64,000 nucleotides of DNA from NCBI GenBank assembly GCA_033857955.1, contig JAWVCW010000006.1:124001-188000 (forward strand). Reading direction: 5' to 3'. Both the position numbers and the translations under genes were made by a program. This DNA comes from Gaiellasilicea sp033857955. Lineage in GTDB: Bacteria; Actinomycetota; Thermoleophilia; Gaiellales; Gaiellaceae. The notes under the pieces are model-generated. The model saw only the letters and a program-made list of their open reading frames with translations. It did no database searches and was not told where the DNA came from. Of this stretch, positions 32,494 to 40,130 are shown in pieces. The first letter of the stretch is position 1; each line of letters starts with the position of its first letter.

Positions 32494-32508
32494 CCCCGCT
32501 GCGGGCTA
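32491..32508. terminator. hairpin joining two convergent stop codons
   Basis: TAGCCC and GGGCTA flank 6 nt. Each arm contains the stop codon of one convergent gene, so it could act in both directions. Confidence 0.45.
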
Positions 32509-32688
32509 ACGCTGGTGGTGGCCGTCGAAGCGCGCGCGGCTCGTGTTCCGCAACCACTCGCCCCCGGTGGCGGCGCTGTGCACGAGGAGCCACGCGAGGC
32601 CGACGAAGCCGAGCAGGACGACGGCAGCGCCGGACCCCCAGGCCACTGTGGTGATCGCGACGGCGGCGAAGACGACTCTCCGTCTCAT
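32506..32688 (-). CDS. small membrane protein
   Basis: 60 residues: basic start (MRRRV), one or two membrane segments (FAAVAITTVAWGSGAAVVLL, FVGLAWLLVHSAA) and a polar tail. TACCCT is 9 nt before the ATG at 32688; an in-frame GTG at 32697 is an alternative. No family recognised. Confidence 0.6.
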   Translation of the reverse strand: MRRRVVFAAVAITTVAWGSGAAVVLLGFVGLAWLLVHSAATGGEWLRNTSRARFDGHHQR

Positions 32689-32721
32689 CCTGCTCACAGG
32701 GTACCCCCGTTCCGGGGCAAG

Positions 32722-33345
32722 ATGCAGGCCGTGGAACCGACCGACCACAACCGCCGCGCGTTCGACGACGCTCATCGCACCTCGGAGAACGTGCTCGCGA
32801 CGCCCGGGATGCCGGAACGGATCCGGGAGCGGCTGCACGGTGCGAAGGGCAGCCGCGTCCTGCACCTCTTCTGCGGCAGCGGGCGCGAGTCGCTCGACCT
32901 GACCGAGCTGGGCGCCCTCGTCACGGGCGTCGACGACGACGAGGGCGCGATCGGGGCCGCACGGCGGCGGCTGCCGGAGCTGCCCTGGGTGCACGCCGAC
33001 GTGCACGCCCTGCCGCCTGAGCTCCTGCTCGGCCGCTGGGACCTGGTGTACCTCGGCTACGGCTCGCTCGCCCGTCTCCGAGACGTCAACGCCTGGGCCG
33101 CGGGCGTCGCCGCGGCGCTGCGGAGCGGCGGCGTGCTCCTGCTCCACGACGAGCACCCTGCAGGCGCGTGCCTCGACGCGTTCGGACGCTGGCGCGACGA
33201 CTACTTCGCGCGCCCCGTGCTCGGCGAGGTCGTCACCGCGGTGGCGGGCGCCGGGCTCGCGCTGCGCGGGCTCGAGGAGTGGCCGGGCAAGGACCCCAAA
33301 GTGCCCGGTCACCTGGTATTGGCGGCCGAGAAACCCGAAGCTTAG
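32722..33345 (+). CDS. class I SAM-dependent methyltransferase
   Basis: 207 residues. The SAM-binding motif I is VLHLFCGSGRESLDL, with VTGVDDDE at the second strand, and YLGYGSLARL and GVLLLHDEHP at later strands. The substrate is unknown and no neighbour gives a clue. ATG 32722 gives a normal family start; GTG 32731 is possible. Confidence 0.85.
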   Translation: MQAVEPTDHNRRAFDDAHRTSENVLATPGMPERIRERLHGAKGSRVLHLFCGSGRESLDLTELGALVTGVDDDEGAIGAARRRLPELPWVHADVHALPPELLLGRWDLVYLGYGSLARLRDVNAWAAGVAAALRSGGVLLLHDEHPAGACLDAFGRWRDDYFARPVLGEVVTAVAGAGLALRGLEEWPGKDPKVPGHLVLAAEKPEA

Positions 33346-33374
33346 AAAGCACGACGCGCGGGGACAACGGGGGC

Positions 33375-33665
33375 ATGGGAATCTCAGTCAGCATCCTGTT
33401 GATCGCCGTCGGTGCGATCCTGACGTGGGGGGTCACGGCGGAAGCCCAGGGCCTCGACGTCAACGCGATCGGCGTCATCCTCATGATCGTCGGCCTCCTG
33501 GGCCTTGTCATCTCGGCGCTGTTCTGGTCGAGCTGGGGCGGCTTCCAGCGCCGCACCGCGTATGTCGAGGGCGGCCCTGTACGTCGAGCGGGCATGCCAC
33601 GCCGCCGGGCGACCGTGGTCGAAGAGGAAGTCGAAGAGGTCGCTCCCGGTCCACCGCCTCCGTAG
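33375..33665 (+). CDS. DUF6458-type small membrane protein
   Basis: 96 residues with two membrane segments (ISVSILLIAVGAILTWGV and VILMIVGLLGLVISALFW) and a basic then acidic tail. This matches the layout of the DUF6458 family common in actinobacteria. Function unknown. Confidence 0.8.
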   Translation: MGISVSILLIAVGAILTWGVTAEAQGLDVNAIGVILMIVGLLGLVISALFWSSWGGFQRRTAYVEGGPVRRAGMPRRRATVVEEEVEEVAPGPPPP

Positions 33666-33671
33666 CGCCCG

Positions 33672-34568
33672 CTAGCGCCTGCGGAACAACGAACGTCCCA
33701 GATCGCCGGCCACATAGCCGGCGATCTTCGGGTTCTCCTGCAGCCGCCGGAGGGAGTACTCGTACCACTGGCGGCCGTACGGCACGTAGAGACGGAGCCG
33801 GTGACCGTCGGCGACGACTCGATCGCCGAGGTCCCGCCTCACCCCGAGCAGCATCTGGAACTCGTACTCCTCGGACGTGAGCCCGCGTTCGCGGACGGCG
33901 CGCCGCCCCTCATCGATCAGCCATTCGTCGTGCGTCGCGATGCCGACGTAGCAGCCTCCGTCGAGAAGAGCGTCGAGCGCTCGGACGTAGTGCGCGCGGA
34001 CGTCGTCGAAGTCGCGGTAGGCGATCTCCGGCGGCTCGATGTAGATCCCCTTGCAGAGGCGGACGTTCGCACCGGCGAGCGCGTGCGCGTCGTCGACCGT
34101 CCGCTTGAGCGCTGCCTGGAGGACGACGCCGAGGTTTCCGTAGCCCCCGGCCGTGAGCTCGTGGTACAGCTCGAGCGTCGCATCGGTCGTCGACGAGTCC
34201 TCCATGTCGATCCGGACGAACGTCCCCCGTTCGGCGATCCGCTTCAGATTGTCGCGCGCCAGGTTGGGATCGAGCTTGAGCCCGAGACCCGTCAGCTTGA
34301 CGCTGACGTTCGCGTCGAGTCTGTCCTCGTCGACCGCGTCCAGCACGTCGAGGTAGGCGCGGGTGATCTCCTCGGCCTCCTCCGGGCGCGTGATCTCCTC
34401 GCCGAGGACGTCGACCGTTGCGAGCTTGCCGGCCGCGTTCAACTCGGCCACGACCCGCCGAGCGTCCTCCAGGTCGGAGCCGGCGATGTACCGGGACGAG
34501 AGGGTGCGCACGACCCGCTTCGGGACGGCCGGAAGCAGCGTGACGACGGCACGGTCGACCAGAGACAC
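33672..34568 (-). CDS. proline dehydrogenase
   Basis: 298 residues. An FAD enzyme oxidising proline to pyrroline-5-carboxylate. Recognisable segments are NVSVKLTGLGLKLD, FVRIDMEDSSTTD, VRLCKGIYIEP, IATHDEWLI, FQMLLGVR and the final RLYVPYGRQWYEYSLRRLQEN. The stand-alone form (no P5C dehydrogenase fused) is usual in Gram-positives. I chose GTG 34568 because TAGAGT is 8 nt upstream; the longer ATG at 34604 lies inside repeat copy B. Confidence 0.93.
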   Translation of the reverse strand: MSLVDRAVVTLLPAVPKRVVRTLSSRYIAGSDLEDARRVVAELNAAGKLATVDVLGEEITRPEEAEEITRAYLDVLDAVDEDRLDANVSVKLTGLGLKLDPNLARDNLKRIAERGTFVRIDMEDSSTTDATLELYHELTAGGYGNLGVVLQAALKRTVDDAHALAGANVRLCKGIYIEPPEIAYRDFDDVRAHYVRALDALLDGGCYVGIATHDEWLIDEGRRAVRERGLTSEEYEFQMLLGVRRDLGDRVVADGHRLRLYVPYGRQWYEYSLRRLQENPKIAGYVAGDLGRSLFRRR

Positions 34569-34576
34569 GGCGCGCG

Positions 34577-34582
34577 ACTCTA
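34577..34582 (-). promoter_or_regulatory. -10-like hexamer TAGAGT before proline dehydrogenase
   Basis: TAGAGT, 8 nt, then GTG 34568. It supports the shorter start. Confidence 0.55.
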
Positions 34583-34595
34583 CTTGGTTGCGCAA

Positions 34596-34658
34596 GATGA
34601 GCATCCGCGGAAGCGGATGCTCATCGCGCGAAGACCCCTAAAAGGGGCCGCTTCGCGG
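34596..34658 (+). repeat. bipartite hairpin repeat, copy B
   Basis: Hairpin 1 is GATGAGCATCCGC-GGAA-GCGGATGCTCATC (13-bp perfect stem). Hairpin 2 pairs CGCGAAG with CTTCGCG and CCCC with GGGG around TAAAA (34627-34657). It lies upstream of the proline dehydrogenase start and downstream of the gene ending at 34682. Confidence 0.88.
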
Positions 34659-34681
34659 CCCGGCTCGCTCGCACACGACCG

Positions 34682-34978
34682 CTAGCGTTCGCGCATGAAG
34701 CCCTGGCGTGCAGCGCTCACGAGCGCAACGGCCTCGGGAAAGAGCACGCGCATGGCGTCGCGCAGCGCGACCGCCTGCTCGTCGATGCTGCCGCTCGGCT
34801 GCACCTGCTTCAGGGCGGCGGAGGTCAGCTCGACGGCCGTGTTCAGCGTCAGCGTCGCGAACTGCTCACGCTGCGCCTCCTGTACCGACTCGGCCTGCTG
34901 GGCGGCGAACTCCTGGATGCCCCGCAGGAGCTCCTCGGGGTCACCGCCGAACGGGAAGCCGAAACTGCCACCTTCCAT
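34682..34978 (-). CDS. 98-residue helical protein, unknown function
   Basis: A Gly/Phe-rich start (GGSFGFPFGGDPEELLRG) is followed by long amphipathic helices. No motif is recognised. TAGCCT lies 6 nt before the ATG, and its TAG is the stop of the upstream gene at 34988. The two may still be co-transcribed. Confidence 0.7.
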   Translation of the reverse strand: MEGGSFGFPFGGDPEELLRGIQEFAAQQAESVQEAQREQFATLTLNTAVELTSAALKQVQPSGSIDEQAVALRDAMRVLFPEAVALVSAARQGFMRER

Positions 34979-34984
34979 GCCCCA

Positions 34985-34990
34985 AGGCTA
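34985..34990 (-). promoter_or_regulatory. -10-like hexamer TAGCCT containing the preceding stop codon
   Basis: TAGCCT, 6 nt, then ATG 34978; TAG (34988-34990) ends the upstream gene. Confidence 0.5.
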
Positions 34991-35521
34991 CCGGAGGTCG
35001 ATCCGGTAAGAGCGCTCCACCTCGCCGAACAGGGCCTCGATCACGTCGCCGGCGCCCTTCATCGCCTCGGCGAACGGCGAGCCGTGCACCGCGCTTCCCA
35101 GGGTGACCTCGAGCCTGCGCGTCGCGGCACCGATCTCGTCGAGCCGCGCAGGGGTCGCAAGCGTGGGCGGTGCGCCGATCACGCGCTGCAGCTCGAGCGA
35201 GGTCTCCTCGGCCTCTTCGATTCCCGGCGGGTTCTCGGTCACGCGGAGGGCCGCGAGCTGCGAGCGCAGCTCGTCGAGGTCGCCGCCTGCCGCAGTCTCC
35301 GCGGCGAGCTCGCACAGCGCGATGATCGAGACCGCGTCCCGGACTCGTAACCGCTCGCCGACCGGCTCGCCGTCGCCGTCATAGGCGAGCCACGTGCGCT
35401 CTCCGCCGGCTTCCTCGAACGAGCAGACGTAGACCCTGTCGCCCGGATGCGCCTCCGACGCGAGGACCGCGTTCGCGCCGGAGCGAGCAGCGATCCGCTC
35501 GAGCTCGTCTGCGAGCGCCAT
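34988..35521 (-). CDS. hypothetical protein, 177 residues
   Basis: A soluble acidic protein: a small alpha/beta N-terminal half (VYVCSFEEAGGERTWLAY) and a helical C-terminal half. No catalytic motif is seen. I chose ATG 35521 because TACGAT sits 6 nt before it; an in-frame ATG at 35548 is possible. Divergent from the coiled-coil gene, with only 33 nt between start codons. Confidence 0.72.
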   Translation of the reverse strand: MALADELERIAARSGANAVLASEAHPGDRVYVCSFEEAGGERTWLAYDGDGEPVGERLRVRDAVSIIALCELAAETAAGGDLDELRSQLAALRVTENPPGIEEAEETSLELQRVIGAPPTLATPARLDEIGAATRRLEVTLGSAVHGSPFAEAMKGAGDVIEALFGEVERSYRIDLR

Positions 35522-35527
35522 CGCGTC

Positions 35528-35533
35528 ATCGTA
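35528..35533 (-). promoter_or_regulatory. -10-like hexamer TACGAT before the gene starting at 35521
   Basis: TACGAT, 6 nt, then ATG. Confidence 0.5.
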
Positions 35534-35542
35534 GGGCCGGAC

Positions 35543-35548
35543 TACCAT
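35543..35548 (+). promoter_or_regulatory. -10-like hexamer TACCAT before the coiled-coil gene
   Basis: TACCAT, 6 nt, then GTG 35555. It lies 9 bp from the divergent hexamer. Confidence 0.55.
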
Positions 35549-35554
35549 GCGACC

Positions 35555-36697
35555 GTGGTCGAACGGGTCGCACTCGCGCTGGCCGTGCTCGCGTTCGCGC
35601 TGGCCCTGTTCGCGATCATTCAAGCGCGGACGCGCCGCCGCGATCCCACCGACGAGGCACTCGCACGCCTGCAGGCGCTCGTCGCCGAGGAGACCGCATC
35701 GGCTGCCGAGGAGCTGAAGTCCCGCCTCGCCCGGATGCGTGCCGACGCGCTGTCATTACTGATCGAGGAGGAGCGGAAGATCGCGGACGAGCGACGCCGT
35801 GAATTCGCCGAACGGGAGCGCGCCGCGGGCGTGGAGCTTGCGGAGGCGCTCGCAGTCGCCGCACGCCGCGTCGACGAGCGGCTGCGCACGTGGGGAGACG
35901 ATCTCGACCGCGCGCAGCAGAGCCTGGAGACGGACCTGAGGCGGCTGGAGCAGCGGCAGAAGCAGCTGATCGCCGACGCGGAGGCTCGCATCGAGGCCGA
36001 GGCCTCCGAGCTCATCACGACCTCGGACGAGCAGCGGGCGTCGGTGGTCCGCCTGCGCGAGGAGCTCGAGCGCTCGGCCCAGGCCGCCGTCTCCGAGGCG
36101 CTCGAGGAGCTCGAGGCTCACACCGCCGAGCGCCGCCGGGTGATCGAGGAGATCGCCGAGCGGCTGCGGCGCCGCGAGCAGGCTCTCACGGAGCAGGTCG
36201 AGCGAGGCGAGACCGAGGCTGCGCGCAGAATCGAGGCGTCGTTCGCGGACATCGAGCGCCGCCAGGTCGAGCAGCTGCAGCGCGTGATCGCCCGCGAGGC
36301 CGAGCGCTACGCCGAGGCGGCGGGCGTGCAGTTCGAGTCGACGATGCGCGCCGCACGCGAGGAGGCGGCAGTGCGACTCTCACGCGAGCTCGACCGCGCA
36401 GTCGAGACGTTCGTGCGCCAGGCCGACATGGTCTTCGCCGAACGGCTCTCGCAGACGGGCGAAGCCGGTCAGCAGCGGCTCGAGGCTCGTCAGCGACAGG
36501 CGCAGTCCGTCTTCGAGCGGCAGCAGGACGAGCTCGCGGCGTCCTTTGCGGAGCGCATCGCCGCCGCCGATTCGGACCTCCGGCGCACGCTGGGCGCGTT
36601 CGTCGCGGAAGCCGAAGCGGAGCGCGCCGCTCTCGCCGAGCGGCTCGCCGAGCTCGCGCGCCGCGTCGACGAGGCGTCACGCCTCCGCCAGGTCTGA
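35555..36697 (+). CDS. membrane-anchored long coiled-coil protein
   Basis: 380 residues. One N-terminal membrane helix (VALALAVLAFALALFAIIQA) is followed by a nearly continuous, Glu/Arg/Ala-rich coiled coil to the C-terminus. It resembles apolipoprotein-like or ATP-synthase b-like helical proteins in composition only. A structural or scaffolding role at the membrane is a guess. The GTG start is supported by the promoter hexamer and the membrane helix that follows at once. Confidence 0.8.
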   Translation: MVERVALALAVLAFALALFAIIQARTRRRDPTDEALARLQALVAEETASAAEELKSRLARMRADALSLLIEEERKIADERRREFAERERAAGVELAEALAVAARRVDERLRTWGDDLDRAQQSLETDLRRLEQRQKQLIADAEARIEAEASELITTSDEQRASVVRLREELERSAQAAVSEALEELEAHTAERRRVIEEIAERLRRREQALTEQVERGETEAARRIEASFADIERRQVEQLQRVIAREAERYAEAAGVQFESTMRAAREEAAVRLSRELDRAVETFVRQADMVFAERLSQTGEAGQQRLEARQRQAQSVFERQQDELAASFAERIAAADSDLRRTLGAFVAEAEAERAALAERLAELARRVDEASRLRQV

Positions 36698-36756
36698 CAG
36701 GTCCCGGCTAACAACCGTGCGCAGGGAACGTCTTCTGCAGCACGAACACGCGACCG

Positions 36757-36960
36757 ATGACCGATACGACAGAGCTGATAGACCGGCACAGCGAGCGGGC
36801 CAAAGTAGAGTCCTGGCGCCTGCACGTCCTGATCGAGGCCGGGTATCCGCTCCCGCTCGCGGAGAAGCTCGCGGTGGCACTCGACGCGGATCTGCACGAG
36901 GCGGTCGAGCTCGTCGGCCAGGGCTGCGACCCCCGCACCGCCGCCGAGATTCTGCTCTAA
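36757..36960 (+). CDS. small conserved-looking protein, 67 residues
   Basis: A helical protein with the pattern WRLHVLIEAGYPLPLAEKLA, then LHEAVELVGQGC and AAEILL. I recall similar short proteins in actinobacteria but know no function. Its stop overlaps the convergent MFS gene by 4 nt. Confidence 0.68.
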   Translation: MTDTTELIDRHSERAKVESWRLHVLIEAGYPLPLAEKLAVALDADLHEAVELVGQGCDPRTAAEILL

Positions 36961-38171
36961 CTGTCGTCTAGGCCGGGCCCGATCGTTACCAGGACCGCGC
37001 CGACGGACACAGCGGCGACCGCAAGCCCGAACGATGCCCTGACACCAAAGGCGTCGATGAGCGTTCCGCCCAGCGCCATCCCGGCCGAGAACCCGACGAA
37101 CACCGCCGTCGTGACCCAGGCGAATGCCTCCGCCGCGGTGCCACGTTTGGCGACGGCGTCGATCAACCCGTAGGCGGCCATCACGACGGGTGCGATCGGC
37201 ACGCCGGCGAAGAACGCGAGCACCGCCATGCTCGGAAGTGACCACCCGAGCAGCGGCAGCGCGATGCCGAGCACGAGCAGCAGTGCGGCGAAACGCAAGA
37301 GGCGCACGGGCGAAACGGTCACGAGCGCGCCGGCCATGAGCCCGCCGACGAGGCTGCCACCCGCGAACAGAGCCAGGGGAATGCTGCCGAGCTCGGCCCC
37401 GCCGTGACCTTCCGCAAAGGCGGGAAACCCGACCTCGGTCGCGCCGAACCCCAGGCCGAGGCACACGGAGAGACTGATGATCGTCATGAGGCCGCGTGAC
37501 TCGAGTGCGCCCAGGATCGAGCCCGCATGTCTCTCCTCCGGCCGCCACGCCCGAACCGGGTCGGCGAGCGCGATGAGCGTCGTCCCGACACCCCCTGCCG
37601 CTGCCGCGACGGCGAGAGCGAGGACCGGCGAGACCGCGGCGGTGAGCAGCGCAACGAGGAGCGGGCCGGCGACGAAGATGATCTCCTGCAACGAGGCTTC
37701 GAGCGCGTACGCGGCCGAACGGAGGTCGGCATCGGCAAACATTCGCGGCCACAGCGCGCGCAGCGACGCACCGACCGGCGGCATCAGAGCGCCTGCAGCC
37801 GCAGCGCAGACCGCGATCGCCGGCAGCGGCGCGTCGACGAGCGCGAGCCCGCAGACGGCAAGCATCAGGGCCGGGAAGATGAGAGCTCGAGGAAGCAGGA
37901 TCCGCGTCTGGCCGCGCCGGTCGACCAGCCGGCCCGCGATCGGAGCTCCGATCGCGGTCGCCACGAAGTACGCGCCAGAGACCGCTCCCGCGGCCGCGTA
38001 GCTGCCGCCGTTCTCGCGGACGAGCAGCAACAGGGCCAGCCCGATCATCCCCATCGGCAGCCGCGCGAGCAGCCCGCTCAGGACGAGGCGCTTGACGTGG
38101 GGAACCTGGAAGAGGGCGCGGTAGCGCGCGAGACCGAGCGGCGGGACGGCTTCCGTCACGGAACCGATCAT
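36957..38171 (-). CDS. major facilitator superfamily transporter
   Basis: 404 residues with twelve predicted membrane segments. The loop 2-3 motif GRLVDRRGQTR is the MFS signature, repeated weakly in the second half. Substrate is unknown; the layout is like drug or metabolite efflux proteins. It starts 15 nt from xseA on the opposite strand. Confidence 0.88.
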   Translation of the reverse strand: MIGSVTEAVPPLGLARYRALFQVPHVKRLVLSGLLARLPMGMIGLALLLLVRENGGSYAAAGAVSGAYFVATAIGAPIAGRLVDRRGQTRILLPRALIFPALMLAVCGLALVDAPLPAIAVCAAAAGALMPPVGASLRALWPRMFADADLRSAAYALEASLQEIIFVAGPLLVALLTAAVSPVLALAVAAAAGGVGTTLIALADPVRAWRPEERHAGSILGALESRGLMTIISLSVCLGLGFGATEVGFPAFAEGHGGAELGSIPLALFAGGSLVGGLMAGALVTVSPVRLLRFAALLLVLGIALPLLGWSLPSMAVLAFFAGVPIAPVVMAAYGLIDAVAKRGTAAEAFAWVTTAVFVGFSAGMALGGTLIDAFGVRASFGLAVAAVSVGAVLVTIGPGLDDS

Positions 38172-38172
38172 C

Positions 38173-38178
38173 TACGCT
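38173..38178 (+). promoter_or_regulatory. -10-like hexamer TACGCT before xseA
   Basis: TACGCT, 8 nt, then ATG 38187; no Shine-Dalgarno sequence. Confidence 0.5.
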
Positions 38179-38186
38179 CGGCTGAG

Positions 38187-39407
38187 ATGAAGGTCGAAGC
38201 ACTGCTCTACGGCGACCGGAAGGTCTACACCGTCGCGAACTTCAACCGCGGCGTCGCCGACTGGCTCCAGCGGCTGCCGACCTTGTGGATCGAAGGCGAG
38301 GTGACGGAGCTGCGCCGGTCGGACCGCTGGGGCAGCGTCTTCTTCACCCTCAAGGATCCGGCCGACGGCGCCAGCCTGCCCGCCTCGATCCCGCGGCGGA
38401 CGTTCGACGCGCTCAAGCTCGACCTCGCGGACGGAGAGCGCATCCACGTACTCGGGCGCCCCGAGCTCTTCGCGGCGAAGGGCGAGTTCAGGCTGCGCGC
38501 GCTCTCGCTCGAGCGCTTCGGGTTCGGCGCGCACCTGGCGGCGATCGAGCGGCTGAAGCAGACGCTCGCCGACGAGGGGCTCTTCGACGCCGCGCGCAAG
38601 CGCCCGCTGCCCCGCTTCCCTCGCCGGATCGGGCTCGTCACGGGTACGGACGCAGCTGCGCGCCAGGACGTGATCACGACGATCCACACCCGATTTCCGC
38701 CTGCACGCATCCTCGTCGCGGAGACCCTGGTTCAGGGACCCCGGGCCGCGGCGGGCATCGTCGAGGCGCTGCGGTCGATCAGCCGTGAGCCGGGCATCGA
38801 CGTGATCGTGCTCACGCGCGGCGGCGGCAGCTTCGACGACTTGCTCCCCTTCAGCGACGAGCGCGTCGTCCGCGCTGTCGCCGCCTGCCCGGTGCCCGTC
38901 GTCTCCGCGGTCGGGCATGAGCAGGACACGCCGCTGTGCGACCTCGCTGCGGACGTACGTGCCTCCACGCCGACGGCGGCCGGCAAGCTCGTCGTGCCCG
39001 ACCTCGAGGCTCTGCGCGTCGAGCTCGTCCGCGCGGGCAGCTCGCTCGAGAGCTGCGTGCGCCGGCTGATCGAGCGCGAGCGGGAAGGGCTCACGCGCAC
39101 CCGCTCGGCGCTCGAGCGCGGCGCACGCAAGACGCTCGACCGCGACGCGCAGCGGCTCTCGCTCCTGCGCGACCGGCTCCGCCGAGGGCCGGCGCTCCTC
39201 GTCGAGCGCCGGCGCTCGACGCTCGAGCGCGCGGCGGGGCAGCTCGCGGCGCTCTCCCCGCGCGCAACGCTCGGCCGCGGGTACGCGATCGTGCGGGCGG
39301 GCGACTCCGTGCTGCGGGACACGGACGGCCTGTCGCCGGGCGCCCGCATCGACGTCGAGCTGGCCGAAGGCGGGTTCGGCGCGCTCGTCGAGGACGTGCG
39401 GCCGTGA
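38187..39407 (+). CDS. xseA: exodeoxyribonuclease VII large subunit
   Basis: 406 residues. The N-terminal OB-fold (TVANFNRGVADWLQRLPTLW, IEGEV) is followed by the nuclease domain (FPRRIGLVTGTDAAARQDVI, LTRGGGSFDDLLPFSDERVV, PVVSAVGHEQDTPLCDLAAD, ASTPTAA) and a coiled-coil stalk. With XseB it degrades single-stranded DNA. Its stop overlaps the xseB start (GTGA). Confidence 0.96.
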   Translation: MKVEALLYGDRKVYTVANFNRGVADWLQRLPTLWIEGEVTELRRSDRWGSVFFTLKDPADGASLPASIPRRTFDALKLDLADGERIHVLGRPELFAAKGEFRLRALSLERFGFGAHLAAIERLKQTLADEGLFDAARKRPLPRFPRRIGLVTGTDAAARQDVITTIHTRFPPARILVAETLVQGPRAAAGIVEALRSISREPGIDVIVLTRGGGSFDDLLPFSDERVVRAVAACPVPVVSAVGHEQDTPLCDLAADVRASTPTAAGKLVVPDLEALRVELVRAGSSLESCVRRLIEREREGLTRTRSALERGARKTLDRDAQRLSLLRDRLRRGPALLVERRRSTLERAAGQLAALSPRATLGRGYAIVRAGDSVLRDTDGLSPGARIDVELAEGGFGALVEDVRP

Positions 39408-39631
39408 CTGAGCTGAGCTTCGAGACGGCACAGCAGGAGCTCGAGCAGATCGTCGACCGGCTCGAGCGCGGCAACGCCGGGCTCGACGAGGCGATCAAGC
39501 TCTGGGAGCGCGGCGAGGAGCTGCTCCGCTTCTGCCTCGCCCGGCTGGAGACCGCCGAGGGAAAGATCGAGGAGCTCGCCCAGCGCGCCGCTGCGGCAGA
39601 ACCGCTTCCACCTGCGGGCGACGGCGGTTAG
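39404..39631 (+). CDS. xseB: exodeoxyribonuclease VII small subunit
   Basis: 75 residues with the typical LSFETAQQELEQIVDRLERG start and LDEAIKLWERGEELLRFC. It binds the coiled-coil stalk of XseA. The GTG start overlaps the xseA stop by 4 nt. Confidence 0.95.
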   Translation: MTELSFETAQQELEQIVDRLERGNAGLDEAIKLWERGEELLRFCLARLETAEGKIEELAQRAAAAEPLPPAGDGG

Positions 39632-39634
39632 TAT
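39629..39634 (+). promoter_or_regulatory. -10-like hexamer TAGTAT containing the xseB stop
   Basis: TAGTAT, 7 nt, then ATG 39642; TAG (39629-39631) ends xseB. Confidence 0.5.
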
Positions 39635-39641
39635 CGCGCCG

Positions 39642-40052
39642 ATGGCCCGCCCCTCGACGGAGACGATCGCAAAGGTGCCCCTGTTCGCAGGTCTGGAGAA
39701 GCGCGACCTCGAGCGGATCGCCGACTCGTTCAAGGAGCGCAACTACTCCGCCGGCGACACGATCGCAAGCGAGGGCCAGGGCGGCGCAGGCTTCTTCATC
39801 ATCGGCGACGGCACCGCGAAGGTCACCGTGCACGGCGAGGACCGCGCCACGCTCGGCCCGGGCGACTACTTCGGCGAGATCGCGCTGATCGACGAGGGCG
39901 CTCGCACGGCCACGGTCACCGCCGACACGGACATGAAGACCTACGCGATGACATTCTGGGAGTTCCGGCCGATCGTCGAGACCGACGCCCGGATCGCGTG
40001 GAAGCTCGTCCAGGCGCTCGCGCGCAAGCTGCGCGAGGCCGACGCCCGCTGA
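39642..40052 (+). CDS. cyclic nucleotide-binding domain protein
   Basis: 136 residues, a single CAP_ED domain: KVPLFAGLEKRDLERIA start, GDTIASEGQGG, and phosphate-binding cassette FGEIALIDEGARTATV with the conserved Arg. No DNA-binding or catalytic domain is attached, so it may act as a stand-alone sensor or be degenerate in ligand response. Confidence 0.88.
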   Translation: MARPSTETIAKVPLFAGLEKRDLERIADSFKERNYSAGDTIASEGQGGAGFFIIGDGTAKVTVHGEDRATLGPGDYFGEIALIDEGARTATVTADTDMKTYAMTFWEFRPIVETDARIAWKLVQALARKLREADAR

Positions 40053-40064
40053 TGTGCTGCGCAA

Positions 40065-40130
40065 GCTGAGCACCCGCGGAAGCGGATGCTCAGCGCGCGA
40101 AGATCCCTACAGGGGACCGCCAGCGGCTCC
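40065..40130 (+). repeat. bipartite hairpin repeat, copy C
   Basis: Hairpin 1 is GCTGAGCACCCGC-GGAA-GCGGATGCTCAGC with one mismatch (40065-40094). Hairpin 2 keeps CCCT/AGGGG, but its outer arms are decayed. It covers the 3' end of the glycerate kinase gene and contains its stop codon. Confidence 0.82.

Noticed and set aside
33663..33675. Terminator between the DUF6458 and proline dehydrogenase genes
   Set aside because: The TAGCG/CGCTA arms leave only a 2-nt loop, too small for a stable hairpin.
34569..34604. Longer ATG start for proline dehydrogenase at 34604
   Set aside because: The ATG is within repeat copy B, and TAGAGT lies downstream of it at 34577-34582, so the GTG at 34568 fits better.
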